NCBI RefSeq assembly: GCF_004209755.1
Contig: NZ_CP035913.1
Location: 2,976,001 to 3,040,000, forward strand
Direction: 5' to 3'
Source of the DNA: Pseudoduganella lutea
GTDB lineage: Bacteria; Pseudomonadota; Gammaproteobacteria; Burkholderiales; Burkholderiaceae_D
Length of the DNA: 64,000 nt
The translations under genes were made by a program, and so were the position numbers. The notes beneath the pieces are model-generated. The model was given only the letters and a program-made list of their open reading frames with translations, was not told the DNA's origin and searched no databases. Shown here in pieces: positions 28,572 through 36,692 of this stretch. Within the stretch, counting starts at the first letter, position 1, and every line of letters begins with the position of its first letter.

Positions 28572-28599
28572 AGTGTAGCGCGCCCTGTTAGAGATGAAA
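28572..28599 (-). promoter_or_regulatory. Candidate promoter of the dgo/galactan block
   Basis: Read on the minus strand, TACACT (28577-28572) lies 16 bp after TTTCAT (28599-28594), 28 bases before the dgoD ATG. The -35 is poor, as expected for a promoter needing an activator. AT-rich sequence upstream (28600-28640) could hold the LysR-type site. Confidence 0.3.
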
Positions 28600-28683
28600 T
28601 ATTGTTTATTGATCGGAACATATATCAATTTCGCATATCTGCCGTGTACGGCGCCCGGCGCAATGCCGTGAAAAAAAGTAAAA

Positions 28684-28719
28684 ATATCGCTTGCTATTAC
28701 ATAGCGCGCTATCTATACT
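28684..28719 (+). promoter_or_regulatory. Promoter overlapped by a palindromic operator (site d)
   Basis: A -35 TTGCTA (28691-28696) and -10 TATACT (28714-28719) have 17-bp spacing. Arms ATATCGCTTGCTAT and ATAGCGCGCTATCT (28684-28697, 28701-28714) form an imperfect inverted repeat with a three-base centre, like site a at 10147. The 11 bases ATCGCTTGCTA are identical between the two sites. Confidence 0.7.
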
Positions 28720-28796
28720 TCTTTCCATGCACTGAAGACAACGCAACGAAAGCAGCGAACCAAGTACGAAGCTTTCCCGCGATGTCATCGAACTCA

Positions 28797-28824
28797 ATAA
28801 GTAGCACACTATTTAAGCGCAAAC
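28797..28824 (+). promoter_or_regulatory. Downstream operator-like element (site e)
   Basis: ATAAGTAGCACACTATTTAA followed by GCGCAAAC lies 20 bases before the ATG of the frameshifted hydrolase. It differs from site c (10676) at only a few positions and is followed by another TATTTAA. Confidence 0.55.
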
Positions 28825-28843
28825 TATTTAACTGGAGATCACC

Positions 28844-29625
28844 ATGAACGCCATCAAAACCATCGCCCTCGCCCTGTCGATCATCGGTAGCGCATCCGCC
28901 ATCGCCGCCCGGCCGCGGAACTGAAACCCACCGTCATCCTGGTCCACGGCGCCTTCGCCGATTCGAGCAGCTGGAACGGCGTGGCCGCGAAACTGCGTGC
29001 CGATGGCTACACCGTCATCGGCGCGGCCAACCCGCTGCGCAGCGTGAAAGGCGACGCGGCATCGGTGGCCACCGTGGTGAAAAGCGTCAAGGGCCCCGTG
29101 GTGCTGGTGGGCCACTCGTATGGCGGTGCCGTGATCTCGGCCGCGGCCTACGGCCAGTCCAATGTGAAGAGCCTGGTGTATGTGGCCGCCTTCGCACCGG
29201 AGCAGGGCGAGACGGCGCTCGAACTGTCGGGCCGCTTCCCGGGCGGCACGCTGGGTGGCGCACTGGCCGAACCGGTGGCCCTGCCCGATGGCGGCAAGGA
29301 TTTCTACATCCAGCAGGACAAGTTCCACCAGCAGTTCGCTGCCGACGTGCCGAAAGCCCAGGCGGCACTGATGGCGGTGACGCAGCGCCCGATCGCCGAA
29401 GCGGCATTGACCGAAGCGGCCGGCGTGCCCGCCTGGAAGAACGTGCCTTCGTACTTCGTCTACGGCACCGCCGACAAGAACATCCCGGCCGCGGCGTTGA
29501 AATTCATGGCCGACCGTGCGCAATCGCGCCAGACCGTCGCCATCCCCGGCGCCTCGCATGTGGTGATGACGTCGCACCCGGCGGCAGTGGCCAAGCTGAT
29601 CGAGACCGCCGCCCAAGCCAACTGA
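28844..29625 (+). pseudogene. Secreted alpha/beta hydrolase, one-base frameshift after the signal peptide
   Basis: The ATG at 28844 (GGAG six bases upstream) opens a signal peptide, MNAIKTIALALSIIGSASAI, but this frame stops at 28922. From about 28909 the +1 frame encodes a complete mature hydrolase: PAAELKPTVILVHGAFADSS, nucleophile elbow VGHSYGGAV, acid Asp in YGTADKNIP and His in PGASHVV, ending at 29625. One extra C in the run at 28908-28910 would join the two into a normal 260-residue protein. A GTG at 28981 could start a shorter product but would lose the oxyanion segment. It is either a recent mutation or a sequencing error. Confidence 0.82.
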
Positions 29626-29654
29626 TTTAAATCGCACACAATAAAATCGCTAAC
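29625..29654 (+). promoter_or_regulatory. Operator-like element between the two hydrolase genes (site f)
   Basis: ATTTAAATCGCACACAATAA followed by AATCGCTAAC fills most of the 52-bp gap between the hydrolase genes. It shares the TCGC(A/T)-ACAC and AATCGCT-AC blocks with sites a and c, on either strand. Confidence 0.45.
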
Positions 29655-29677
29655 TAAAAGAAACTGAAGGAAACAAC

Positions 29678-30703
29678 ATGAACGCCGCCAAATCGCTCCT
29701 CGCCACCGCCCTGCTCGCCATCACCGCAGGCACTGCAACCACCGCGGCCACGGCCGCCGCCCTCCCCGGCGTGGAACGCCAGACCGCCGCCTTCCTCCAG
29801 GCGATCGAAGGGGGCAAGCCGATCGAGCGGATGACGCCGCAGGAAGCCCGCGCCGTGCTGGTGGGTGCCCAGGCCGGCGCGAAAGTGACACTGCCCGCGG
29901 CGGACGTCAGCGAAAAAACCGTGACGCTGGACGGCAAGCCGGTCAAGCTGACGATCGTGCGCCCGGCCGGCGCGAAGGGCACGCTTCCCGCGTTCATGTT
30001 CTTCCACGGCGGTGGCTGGGTGCTGGGCGACTACCCGACGCACGAGCGGCTGGTGCGCGACCTGGTGGCGGGTTCCGGAGCGGTAGCGGTGTTCGTCAAC
30101 TACACGCCCTCGCCGGAAGCCGGCTACGGCGTGGCGGTCAACGAAGCCTATGCGGCAACCCGCTGGGTGGCCGCCCATGGCAGCGAGATCGGCGTGGACG
30201 GCAAGCGCCTGGCGGTGGCCGGCAACAGCGTGGGCGGCAACATGGCGGCCGTCGTCAGCCTGATGGTCAGGGACAAGGGCGGCCCCGCGCTGCGCGCCCA
30301 GGTGCTGCTGTGGCCCGTGACGGATGCGAACTTCGACACGCCGTCCTACCAGCAGTATGCGGAAGGCCACTTCCTGACGAAAAACATGATGACCTGGTTC
30401 TGGGACAACTACACCCGCGATGCGGCGGCCCGCAAGGAAACCTACGCTGCACCGCTGCAGGCCAGCCTCGAGCAGCTGAAAGGCCTGCCGCCCGCGCTGA
30501 TCCAGACCGCCGAATTCGACGTGCTGCGCGATGAGGGCGAAGCGTATGGCCGCAGGCTCGATGCCGCCGGCGTGACCGTGACCTCGGTGCGCTACAACGG
30601 CATGATCCACGACTTCGGCCTGCTCAACGTGCTGGCCGACGTGCCGGCGGTGCGCGATGCGATGGACCAGGCGGCCAATGAGTTGAAGAAGCGGTTGAAG
30701 TAA
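29678..30703 (+). CDS. Secreted esterase, alpha/beta hydrolase-3 (HSL) family
   Basis: A 341-residue protein with a signal peptide (residues about 1-28, ending ATAAALP). The hormone-sensitive-lipase signatures are FFHGGGWVLGDY (oxyanion hole), the nucleophile in AVAGNSVGGNMAA, Asp in AEFDVLRDEGE and His in GMIHDFGLL. It would hydrolyse short-chain esters in the periplasm or outside. The ATG is preceded by GAAGGA. It follows the frameshifted hydrolase by 52 bp and shares its operator pattern, so the two are probably one transcription unit. Confidence 0.9.
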   Translation: MNAAKSLLATALLAITAGTATTAATAAALPGVERQTAAFLQAIEGGKPIERMTPQEARAVLVGAQAGAKVTLPAADVSEKTVTLDGKPVKLTIVRPAGAKGTLPAFMFFHGGGWVLGDYPTHERLVRDLVAGSGAVAVFVNYTPSPEAGYGVAVNEAYAATRWVAAHGSEIGVDGKRLAVAGNSVGGNMAAVVSLMVRDKGGPALRAQVLLWPVTDANFDTPSYQQYAEGHFLTKNMMTWFWDNYTRDAAARKETYAAPLQASLEQLKGLPPALIQTAEFDVLRDEGEAYGRRLDAAGVTVTSVRYNGMIHDFGLLNVLADVPAVRDAMDQAANELKKRLK

Positions 30704-30744
30704 CGGGAGCGTTAAAACTCCGCGCCTTGCGGTGCGAAGGCAGC

Positions 30745-30774
30745 GACGGGCATCTCGATGAGGTGCCCGTCTTT
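30745..30774 (+). terminator. Intrinsic terminator after the esterase
   Basis: A 12-bp stem (30745-30756 with 30760-30771, one wobble pair; GACGGGCA pairs with TGCCCGTC) with a three-base loop and a short TTT. It lies 40 bases after the esterase stop. Confidence 0.6.
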
Positions 30775-30905
30775 GCATTGATCGGCCAAGAGACTTGGCG
30801 CGCGGCCGTCCGATATCGGCTATTCCAGTGATGGCTGGTAGAGGGAACCCTCCTTGCCAAACCACGCCGCATGGGCCAGCATGCCGTTTTTTCACGGAGC
30901 TTCCG

Positions 30906-31448
30906 ATGAACCTGTGGTTTCGCCTGCTCTTCCTGCTGATCAGCACCCCCTTCCGCCCCAAGCTGGCCGCGCCGCATGGTGTCTCGCGCCTGGCCTTCCG
31001 CGTGTGGTTCAACGACCTGGACACGAACGGCCACGTCAACAACGGCCGCTACTGGACGCTGTTCGACCTGGGCCGCACCGACATCATGCTGCGCATGGGG
31101 TTATTGGGCGCCGTGTTGAAGAACAAGTGGACACCGATCGTGGGTGGCGGCGCGATCCGCTTCCGCCGCGAGCTGCGGCTGTTCCAGTCCTTCGTGCTGG
31201 AGACGCGGATCGCGGCGTGGACGGAAAACCGCGTCGTGTTCGAACAGCGTATCCTCGCCGACGGCGACGTGGTGGCGACGCGGGCGCTGGTGCTGGCCGG
31301 GCTGTACGACCGCAAGGCGCGTGGCTTCGTGCCGGTCGATACGATCTTCCGCAGCGTCGGCGTGACGGGCACGCAATCGCCGCCGATCGATGCCGCCGTG
31401 CAGGCGATGCTGGACCTCGATGCGGCGATGAAGCTGAATGCGGATTGA
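30906..31448 (+). CDS. Thioesterase family protein (hot-dog fold)
   Basis: A 180-residue protein. A hydrophobic N-terminus (MNLWFRLLFLLIS) precedes a hot-dog domain with WFNDLDTNGHVNNGRYWTLF, where the D-x-N-x-H-V-N motif is the 4HBT/acyl-CoA thioesterase signature. It probably hydrolyses acyl-CoA or acyl-ACP at the inner membrane; the substrate is unknown. The ATG at 30906 follows GGAG by six bases. It converges with the GNAT gene. Confidence 0.82.
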   Translation: MNLWFRLLFLLISTPFRPKLAAPHGVSRLAFRVWFNDLDTNGHVNNGRYWTLFDLGRTDIMLRMGLLGAVLKNKWTPIVGGGAIRFRRELRLFQSFVLETRIAAWTENRVVFEQRILADGDVVATRALVLAGLYDRKARGFVPVDTIFRSVGVTGTQSPPIDAAVQAMLDLDAAMKLNAD

Positions 31449-31477
31449 AGCGCCCTGACGGGCCGAATACCCGTTGG

Positions 31478-32002
31478 CTATGCCAGCGGTGCTGACCGCA
31501 GCCCGATCCTCAGCATGCCGCTGCCATCCTCCCGATACCCGAGCCGTTCGAACATCCGCCGCGCCCGCGCATTCTCCGGCGCGACATCGGCCATCAAGCC
31601 GTTCAAGTGGAGCACCCCGGCGGCGTAGTCCGCCAGCACGCCGAGCGCTTCCGGCATGAACCCCTGCCCCCATGCTGAACGCCGCAGCAGGCATCCGACC
31701 TGCGCGGTGCGGGATGCCGGGTCGAAGCCGTGCAGCCCGCAAGTGCCGATCGGCGCGCCGCCATCGGCCGGCACGACCGCCCATTCCAGCGACTGGCCGG
31801 CGGCCAGCAGCCGCCGCACGCTGGCCAGCATCCGCCCCACCGTGGACAGGTCGGGAAAAGGGTCTTCGTCCGTGTAGCGCATGACGAGCGGATCGCCGTA
31901 GAGGGCGAACAGTGCCGCCGCATCGTCCTCGCCCATCGGCCGCAATGTCACGCGCCCGCCGTGCAGCACGGGCACTACCGTGGGAAGGGCCAACGCATCC
32001 AC
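31478..32002 (-). CDS. GNAT acetyltransferase, RimJ/RimL type
   Basis: A 174-residue GNAT domain. LRPMGEDDAAALFALYGDP opens the fold, the CoA-binding region is QVGCLLRRSAWGQGFMPEAL, and LNGLMADVAPENARARRMFERLGY closes it. It acetylates an amine or N-terminus; the substrate is unknown. The GTG at 32002 gives a start one base after the flavin oxidase stop, so the two genes are probably co-translated; a TTG at 31993 is an alternative. Because the operon also contains a spermidine-synthase-like gene, a polyamine substrate is possible but unproved. Confidence 0.8.
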   Translation of the reverse strand: MDALALPTVVPVLHGGRVTLRPMGEDDAAALFALYGDPLVMRYTDEDPFPDLSTVGRMLASVRRLLAAGQSLEWAVVPADGGAPIGTCGLHGFDPASRTAQVGCLLRRSAWGQGFMPEALGVLADYAAGVLHLNGLMADVAPENARARRMFERLGYREDGSGMLRIGLRSAPLA

Positions 32003-32003
32003 G

Positions 32004-33623
32004 TCAGGCCAGCGCTTTCTGCGCCGCCTGCCATCCCCACCACGACGCTTCCTCGAACACGGAAAAACCCGACAGGTCGGCGTGCGCGAACAGCACCGGC
32101 CCGGCAGCATCGCGCAGCGCCTGCACGCCGGGATTGGAGAGAAAACCCGGCAGCGGGGCCGCCATCGCATGGGCGCGCAGCGTGATGTCGGCGCGCTGCA
32201 CGCAGGCATCGAACGCGTTGCCGTAGGCGGCACGCAGGTCGACGGTGGCCAGCGCCAGCAACTCCTCGGGCGACGCGGACTGCATCCACGTGCGCGCCGC
32301 CACCGGATCGCGGTCGGACAGCGCCACGTAGCTGGTGAACACGCTTTGCGCCGGCGGCTGCTGGCGGATGTCCTGGTGCGTGGACACCACATAGCCCAGC
32401 CCCTGCGTGCCGTGCACCACGTTGTCCCACGACAGCGGCGCCTCGGGCAGCTCTTCCGGAAAGCGGTCCAGCAGGAAATTCGCCACGAGCCACGGCGAAT
32501 ATGCCGGCATGTGCCGCGCCGGATCGAAGCCGTACTGCGCGATGTCCTCGACCACGCGGCTGGTCACGAACAGTGGCATCGCGCAGATCACCTTGCGGGC
32601 GCGAACCAGATACGTGCGCGGCTTGCCATTCTCCAGCACGAAACACAGCGCTTCGGCACGCCCGTCGACCTGCTTCACGGTGGCGACCGTGCCGGCCATG
32701 CGCCGCGCGCCGGTCCGGGCGGCCAGCTTCTCGGCCAGCGGCTGCAGGCCGCCGGGCCATGTCAGCCACGCGCCCCCTTCCGCATTGGAGGCTTCGCCGC
32801 CGCGCGCGCAAAAATAATGCAGGCCGGCCCAGGCGGAAACGCGGTCGATGTCGGTGCCGTAATCGTCGCGGCAGCAGTAGTCGAGGTACCACAGCAAGGT
32901 GGGGGCCCGGTAGTTGTTCTGCGCCAGCCAGGTTTTGAAAGTGATCGTGTCGAGCCGCCGCCAGGCCGGGTCGGTGGAGGCCTGCGCGGCCGGCAGCGTG
33001 AACACCTTGCGGCGGTCGGCGCCGCGCATCGCATGCAGCTTTTCCATCTCGGCGGAGAAACGCGCATGCTCGGCCAGCTCCGCCGGCGGCACGCCGGCGC
33101 GCGGCATGACGCCTTCGTGCCACTTGCCCCCGTACAGCAGCCGTTCGTGGGGTGCGTGCAGGATCAGCTTTTCATCGTAGTACGGCTTGGGGCCGTAGGG
33201 ATCGCGCGTGATGATGCCCAGGTCGTACAGCAGGTGGCGCACGTGCAGGCATTCCTGCGGCGGGATCGGCAGGTAGTGCGCGCCGGTCGGATACGCCAGC
33301 GGGCCATACGCGCCGCCGGCGGCGTTGCCGAACGGTTCGGGGCCGTCGACCATCAGCACGTCCTTGACGCCTTCGCGGTGCAGCTTCCATGCCGCCGTCA
33401 GCCCGGCGATGCCGGAACCGAGGATGGCGACGTCGGCTTCGACGATGCTCGAAGGTGGGGGCAAGGCCTGGCGGTCGCGCAAATAATGGCCCTCGGCGCG
33501 GCCGGGGTGATGCAACCCGGGCTTGATTTCGTGCCAGCGCGCCCAGGCGGCGATGCCGGCGGCAGCGGCGCCGCCGCCGGCGCCCAGAGCGGCGGTCCAG
33601 CGCAGGAATGAGCGGCGTTCCAT
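32004..33623 (-). CDS. Tat-exported flavin amine oxidase-like protein
   Basis: A 539-residue protein with a twin-arginine signal (MERRSFLRWTAALGAGGGAA). The FAD Rossmann motif VAILGSGIAGLTAAWKLHREG begins near residue 63, and amine-oxidase-like elements follow, including GGAWLTWPGGLQPLAEKLA and the C-terminal GPVLFAHADLSGFSVFEEA FAD segment. It would oxidise an amine, or act as a related FAD oxidoreductase, in the periplasm. Its ATG has GAGGAC upstream. It sits 40 bp after the spermidine-synthase-like gene and directly before the GNAT gene, which makes a polyamine substrate worth testing. Confidence 0.82.
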   Translation of the reverse strand: MERRSFLRWTAALGAGGGAAAAGIAAWARWHEIKPGLHHPGRAEGHYLRDRQALPPPSSIVEADVAILGSGIAGLTAAWKLHREGVKDVLMVDGPEPFGNAAGGAYGPLAYPTGAHYLPIPPQECLHVRHLLYDLGIITRDPYGPKPYYDEKLILHAPHERLLYGGKWHEGVMPRAGVPPAELAEHARFSAEMEKLHAMRGADRRKVFTLPAAQASTDPAWRRLDTITFKTWLAQNNYRAPTLLWYLDYCCRDDYGTDIDRVSAWAGLHYFCARGGEASNAEGGAWLTWPGGLQPLAEKLAARTGARRMAGTVATVKQVDGRAEALCFVLENGKPRTYLVRARKVICAMPLFVTSRVVEDIAQYGFDPARHMPAYSPWLVANFLLDRFPEELPEAPLSWDNVVHGTQGLGYVVSTHQDIRQQPPAQSVFTSYVALSDRDPVAARTWMQSASPEELLALATVDLRAAYGNAFDACVQRADITLRAHAMAAPLPGFLSNPGVQALRDAAGPVLFAHADLSGFSVFEEASWWGWQAAQKALA

Positions 33624-33663
33624 CGTGTCCTCAGCGTATTCTCGGCATACTCTCAGCGTACCC

Positions 33664-35175
33664 TCAGCGTATGGTGTTGCGCCAGTCCTGTTCGAACTCG
33701 TGCACCAGCGATTGGGTGTTCAGGCGATTCGGCGCCATCTTCAGCGGCTTCATGTCGGGCGGAAAGGCGAACATGGCGGCCGTGGTGGCGCCGTTCAGGA
33801 AGCGCATCGGCAGGCGGTAGGCATCGGGCGGCGTGAAGGCGCCCTGTGGCGACGCGAGGATGAAGCCCCACTCGCCGAACGACGGCACGTAGGCGTGGTA
33901 AGGATACGTGCGCAGGCCCACTTCGCGCAGTGTCGCATCGATGGTCCAGTAGGCATGCGGCGCGAAGAACGGCGACGTCGATTGCACCACCACCAGGCCA
34001 TTGGCCGCCAGGTGGTGCTTGAGCATGCTGTAGAACGGCACCGAATACAGCTTGCCCAGTGCGAAGCTGGACGGATCGGGGAAGTCGACGATCACGGCAT
34101 CGAACATCTCATCGGTACCACGCAGCCACACGGCCGCATCGGCATTGATGACCTTGACGCGCGGGTCCGACAGCGCGCCGTGGTTCAGGGCCGCCAGTTC
34201 GGCGCGCGTCTTGAATGCGGCGGTCATGGCCGGATCCAGGTCGACCAGCGTGACGTGCTCGATATGCTTGTAGCGCAGCACCTCGCGCGCCGCCAGGCCA
34301 TCGCCGCCGCCCAGCACCAGTACCCGTTTTGCCCAGGGCAGCCGTTCCAGCGCGGGGTGCACGAGCGCCTCGTGGTACCGGTATTCGTCGCGCGACGAAA
34401 ACTGCAGGTTGCCGTTGATGTACAGGCGCGTGTCGTCCTTCCAGCGGGTGATCACGAGCCGCTGGTAGGGCGTGCTCGTGGCATACACGATCTCGTCGCC
34501 GAACAGCGCATGCTCGCCGAAGTGGGTAAGCCGGTCGGCGCTGGCAAAGCCGAACGACAGCGCGACCAGCACGGCGCAGGCGCGCAAGGTGCGGCCGGCC
34601 AGGTTCGTCAGTTCGGCGCGGAACACGTAGATCGTCCACAGCGCCACGCCGATGTTGAGCATGCCGAACAGGTAGCCGGTACGTACCAGGCCGAGATAGG
34701 GCGCCAGCACCAGCGGGAACAGCAGCGACACGGCCAGCGCCCCCAGGTAATCGAACGTGAGCACCCGGCTGACGATATCGGCGAACGCGGTCTCGCGCGC
34801 ATTGAGCGCGCGCATCACCAGCGGCACTTCCATGCCGACCATCGCGCCGATCATGAATACCAGCACGTAGAGCAGCAGCCGGAATGGTGCGGCCGCCCAC
34901 GAGAACGTGAGGAACAGCAGGGCGGCGGAGACACCGCCGATCAGGCCGATCGCCAGCTCGATGTCGACGAAGCGCGCCAGCACGTGCTCGTCCTTCACGT
35001 ATTTCGACAGGTGGGCGCCGACGCCCATGGCGAACAGGTAGCAGCCGATGATGGTGGAAAACTGCATCACCGAATCGCCCAGCAGGTAGCTGGACAGCGC
35101 GCCGGCGATCAGTTCATAGGCCAGGCCACACGAGGCAACGACGAACACGGACAGGATCAGAATCTTTTTGGTCAT
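33664..35175 (-). CDS. Membrane-embedded spermidine-synthase-like aminopropyltransferase
   Basis: A 503-residue protein in two parts. Residues 1 to about 215 hold some seven hydrophobic helices (ILILSVFVVASCGLAYELIA and others). The C-terminal half is a spermidine-synthase-type Rossmann domain: RLYINGNLQFSSRDEYRYHE, VLVLGGGDGLAAREVLRY, VTLVDLDPAMT and VIVDFPDPSSFALGKLYS. It should transfer aminopropyl from decarboxylated AdoMet to putrescine or another amine acceptor at the membrane. SpeD, which makes decarboxylated AdoMet, is encoded by the divergent arm. The N-terminal membrane part is what separates it from soluble SpeE. Confidence 0.9.
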   Translation of the reverse strand: MTKKILILSVFVVASCGLAYELIAGALSSYLLGDSVMQFSTIIGCYLFAMGVGAHLSKYVKDEHVLARFVDIELAIGLIGGVSAALLFLTFSWAAAPFRLLLYVLVFMIGAMVGMEVPLVMRALNARETAFADIVSRVLTFDYLGALAVSLLFPLVLAPYLGLVRTGYLFGMLNIGVALWTIYVFRAELTNLAGRTLRACAVLVALSFGFASADRLTHFGEHALFGDEIVYATSTPYQRLVITRWKDDTRLYINGNLQFSSRDEYRYHEALVHPALERLPWAKRVLVLGGGDGLAAREVLRYKHIEHVTLVDLDPAMTAAFKTRAELAALNHGALSDPRVKVINADAAVWLRGTDEMFDAVIVDFPDPSSFALGKLYSVPFYSMLKHHLAANGLVVVQSTSPFFAPHAYWTIDATLREVGLRTYPYHAYVPSFGEWGFILASPQGAFTPPDAYRLPMRFLNGATTAAMFAFPPDMKPLKMAPNRLNTQSLVHEFEQDWRNTIR

Positions 35176-35230
35176 TGGTCCGCGGCTGGATTATCATGTT
35201 TCTCTGTCTACAAGTCCGGTACTATAAGCC

Positions 35231-35617
35231 ATGTTCGCAGTTGCCAACTACCTGATCCACCTGTGCATCGCGGCCGCGCTGCTCGCGGTCTTCTTCAAGG
35301 CCTATACCTGGATGACGCCTTACGACGAAGTCCACCTGATCCGGGAGGGCAACCACGCGGCGGCATTGTCGCTGGGCGGTGCGCTGCTCGGCTTTTCCCT
35401 GACGATCGCCTCGGGCCTGCTGCACACCCGCAATTACGAGGAATTCTTTGCCTGGGCATTCGGTGCAATGATCGTGCAGGCGCTGGCCTATGCGGTGACC
35501 ACGCGCGCCTTGAAGATGGCCCGGGACCAGATCGAATCCGGCAACAGCGCGTTCGGCGCGCTGCTCGGCACCATTTCCCTTTCCATCGGCGGCATCAATG
35601 CCGCCTGCATTTCCTGA
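35231..35617 (+). CDS. DUF350 membrane protein
   Basis: A 128-residue integral membrane protein with four predicted helices (starting YLIHLCIAAALLAVFF) and the DUF350 segments LIREGNHAAALSLGGALLG and SGNSAFGALLGTISLSIGGIN. The family (YjfL in enterobacteria) has no known function; YjfL there is encoded beside the ATP-grasp protein YjfC, a glutathionylspermidine-synthetase relative. The ATG has no ribosome site, and a -10-like TACTAT ends six bases before it, so the message may be leaderless. Ten bases separate its stop from the SPFH gene. Confidence 0.88.
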   Translation: MFAVANYLIHLCIAAALLAVFFKAYTWMTPYDEVHLIREGNHAAALSLGGALLGFSLTIASGLLHTRNYEEFFAWAFGAMIVQALAYAVTTRALKMARDQIESGNSAFGALLGTISLSIGGINAACIS

Positions 35618-35627
35618 AGGAGCCATG

Positions 35628-36689
35628 ATGGGTATCGGCAGCTTTATCAAGAAGCAGTTCATCGACGTCCTGCAGTGGAACGAAGACCAGGAGGGCGTGC
35701 TGGCCTGGCGCTACCCGATGCAGGATTTCGAGATCCAGAACGGCGGCGTGCTGGTGGTGCGCGAATCGCAGGTGGCGGTATTCGTCAACGAGGGCCAGAT
35801 CGCCGACGTGTTCGGCCCCGGCACGCACAAGCTCACCACGCAGACACTGCCCGTGCTCACCAACCTGAAGAACTGGGACAAGCTGTTCGACGCGCCGTTC
35901 AAGTCGGACGTGTATTTCTTCAGCACGCGCGTGCAGACGGGCCGCAAATGGGGCACCACGCAGCCGGTGACGATCCGCGACAAGGATTTCGACATGATCC
36001 GCGTGCGCGCCTTCGGCATGTATTCGTATCGCGTGACGGATGCCCGCAAGTTCTTCACCGAGATCAGCGGTACCCGCGAAGCGTACACGCGCGACGAAGT
36101 GGAAGACCAGTTGCGCGGCATCCTGCTGGCCACCATGGCCAGCTCGATCGGCGGCTCGAACGTGGCCTTCCTCGACATGGCGGCCAACCAGGCGCTGATG
36201 GCGCAGGAGATCAAGGGTGACCTTGCCGACGCGTTCGCGCGCTACGGCATCGGCCTCGATGAATTCAATGTCGCTTCCGTGAGCCTGCCCGAGGAATTGC
36301 AGAAAGCGCTGGACGACCGTATCTCGGCCGGCATGAAGGGCGGCCTCTCCGCCGACAAGATGGCCGGCTTCACGCGCTACCAGACCGCCACCGCGATCCC
36401 GCTGGCGGCACAGAACGAAGGCGGCATCGCCGGCATCGGCGCCGGGCTGGGCGCCGGCGTGACGATCGGCCAGGCCATGGGCCAGGCAGTGGGTGCTTCG
36501 CTGGCGCCGGCCTCTCCGCAAGCGGCCGCGACGCCACTGCCGCCCGCAGCGGCCGCACCGGCAGCGCCCGCCGAGGATTCGATCGAGACGCGCCTGCAAA
36601 AGCTCAAGGGCTTGCTGGACAAGGGCCTGATTTCCGCCGCCGACTACGACAGCACGAAGGCCGAGCTGCTGAAGAAACTGATCGGCTAA
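35628..36689 (+). CDS. SPFH/Band 7 (YdjI-type) protein with C-terminal SHOCT domain
   Basis: A 353-residue protein without a membrane helix. The SPFH domain (about 25-240) begins WRYPMQDFEIQNGGVLVV and includes SQVAVFVNEGQIADVFGPGTH and AFARYGIGLDEFNVASVSLP. A Gly/Ala/Pro-rich linker follows (about 270-315), then a SHOCT helix pair SIETRLQKLKGLLDKGLI. This resembles the YdjI/virion-core-like SPFH group, thought to form membrane-associated scaffolds and linked to PspA-type stress systems in Bacillus. I chose the second ATG (35628) because AAGGAG lies five bases before it; 35625 is in the same frame. Confidence 0.9.
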   Translation: MGIGSFIKKQFIDVLQWNEDQEGVLAWRYPMQDFEIQNGGVLVVRESQVAVFVNEGQIADVFGPGTHKLTTQTLPVLTNLKNWDKLFDAPFKSDVYFFSTRVQTGRKWGTTQPVTIRDKDFDMIRVRAFGMYSYRVTDARKFFTEISGTREAYTRDEVEDQLRGILLATMASSIGGSNVAFLDMAANQALMAQEIKGDLADAFARYGIGLDEFNVASVSLPEELQKALDDRISAGMKGGLSADKMAGFTRYQTATAIPLAAQNEGGIAGIGAGLGAGVTIGQAMGQAVGASLAPASPQAAATPLPPAAAAPAAPAEDSIETRLQKLKGLLDKGLISAADYDSTKAELLKKLIG

Positions 36690-36692
36690 GCG

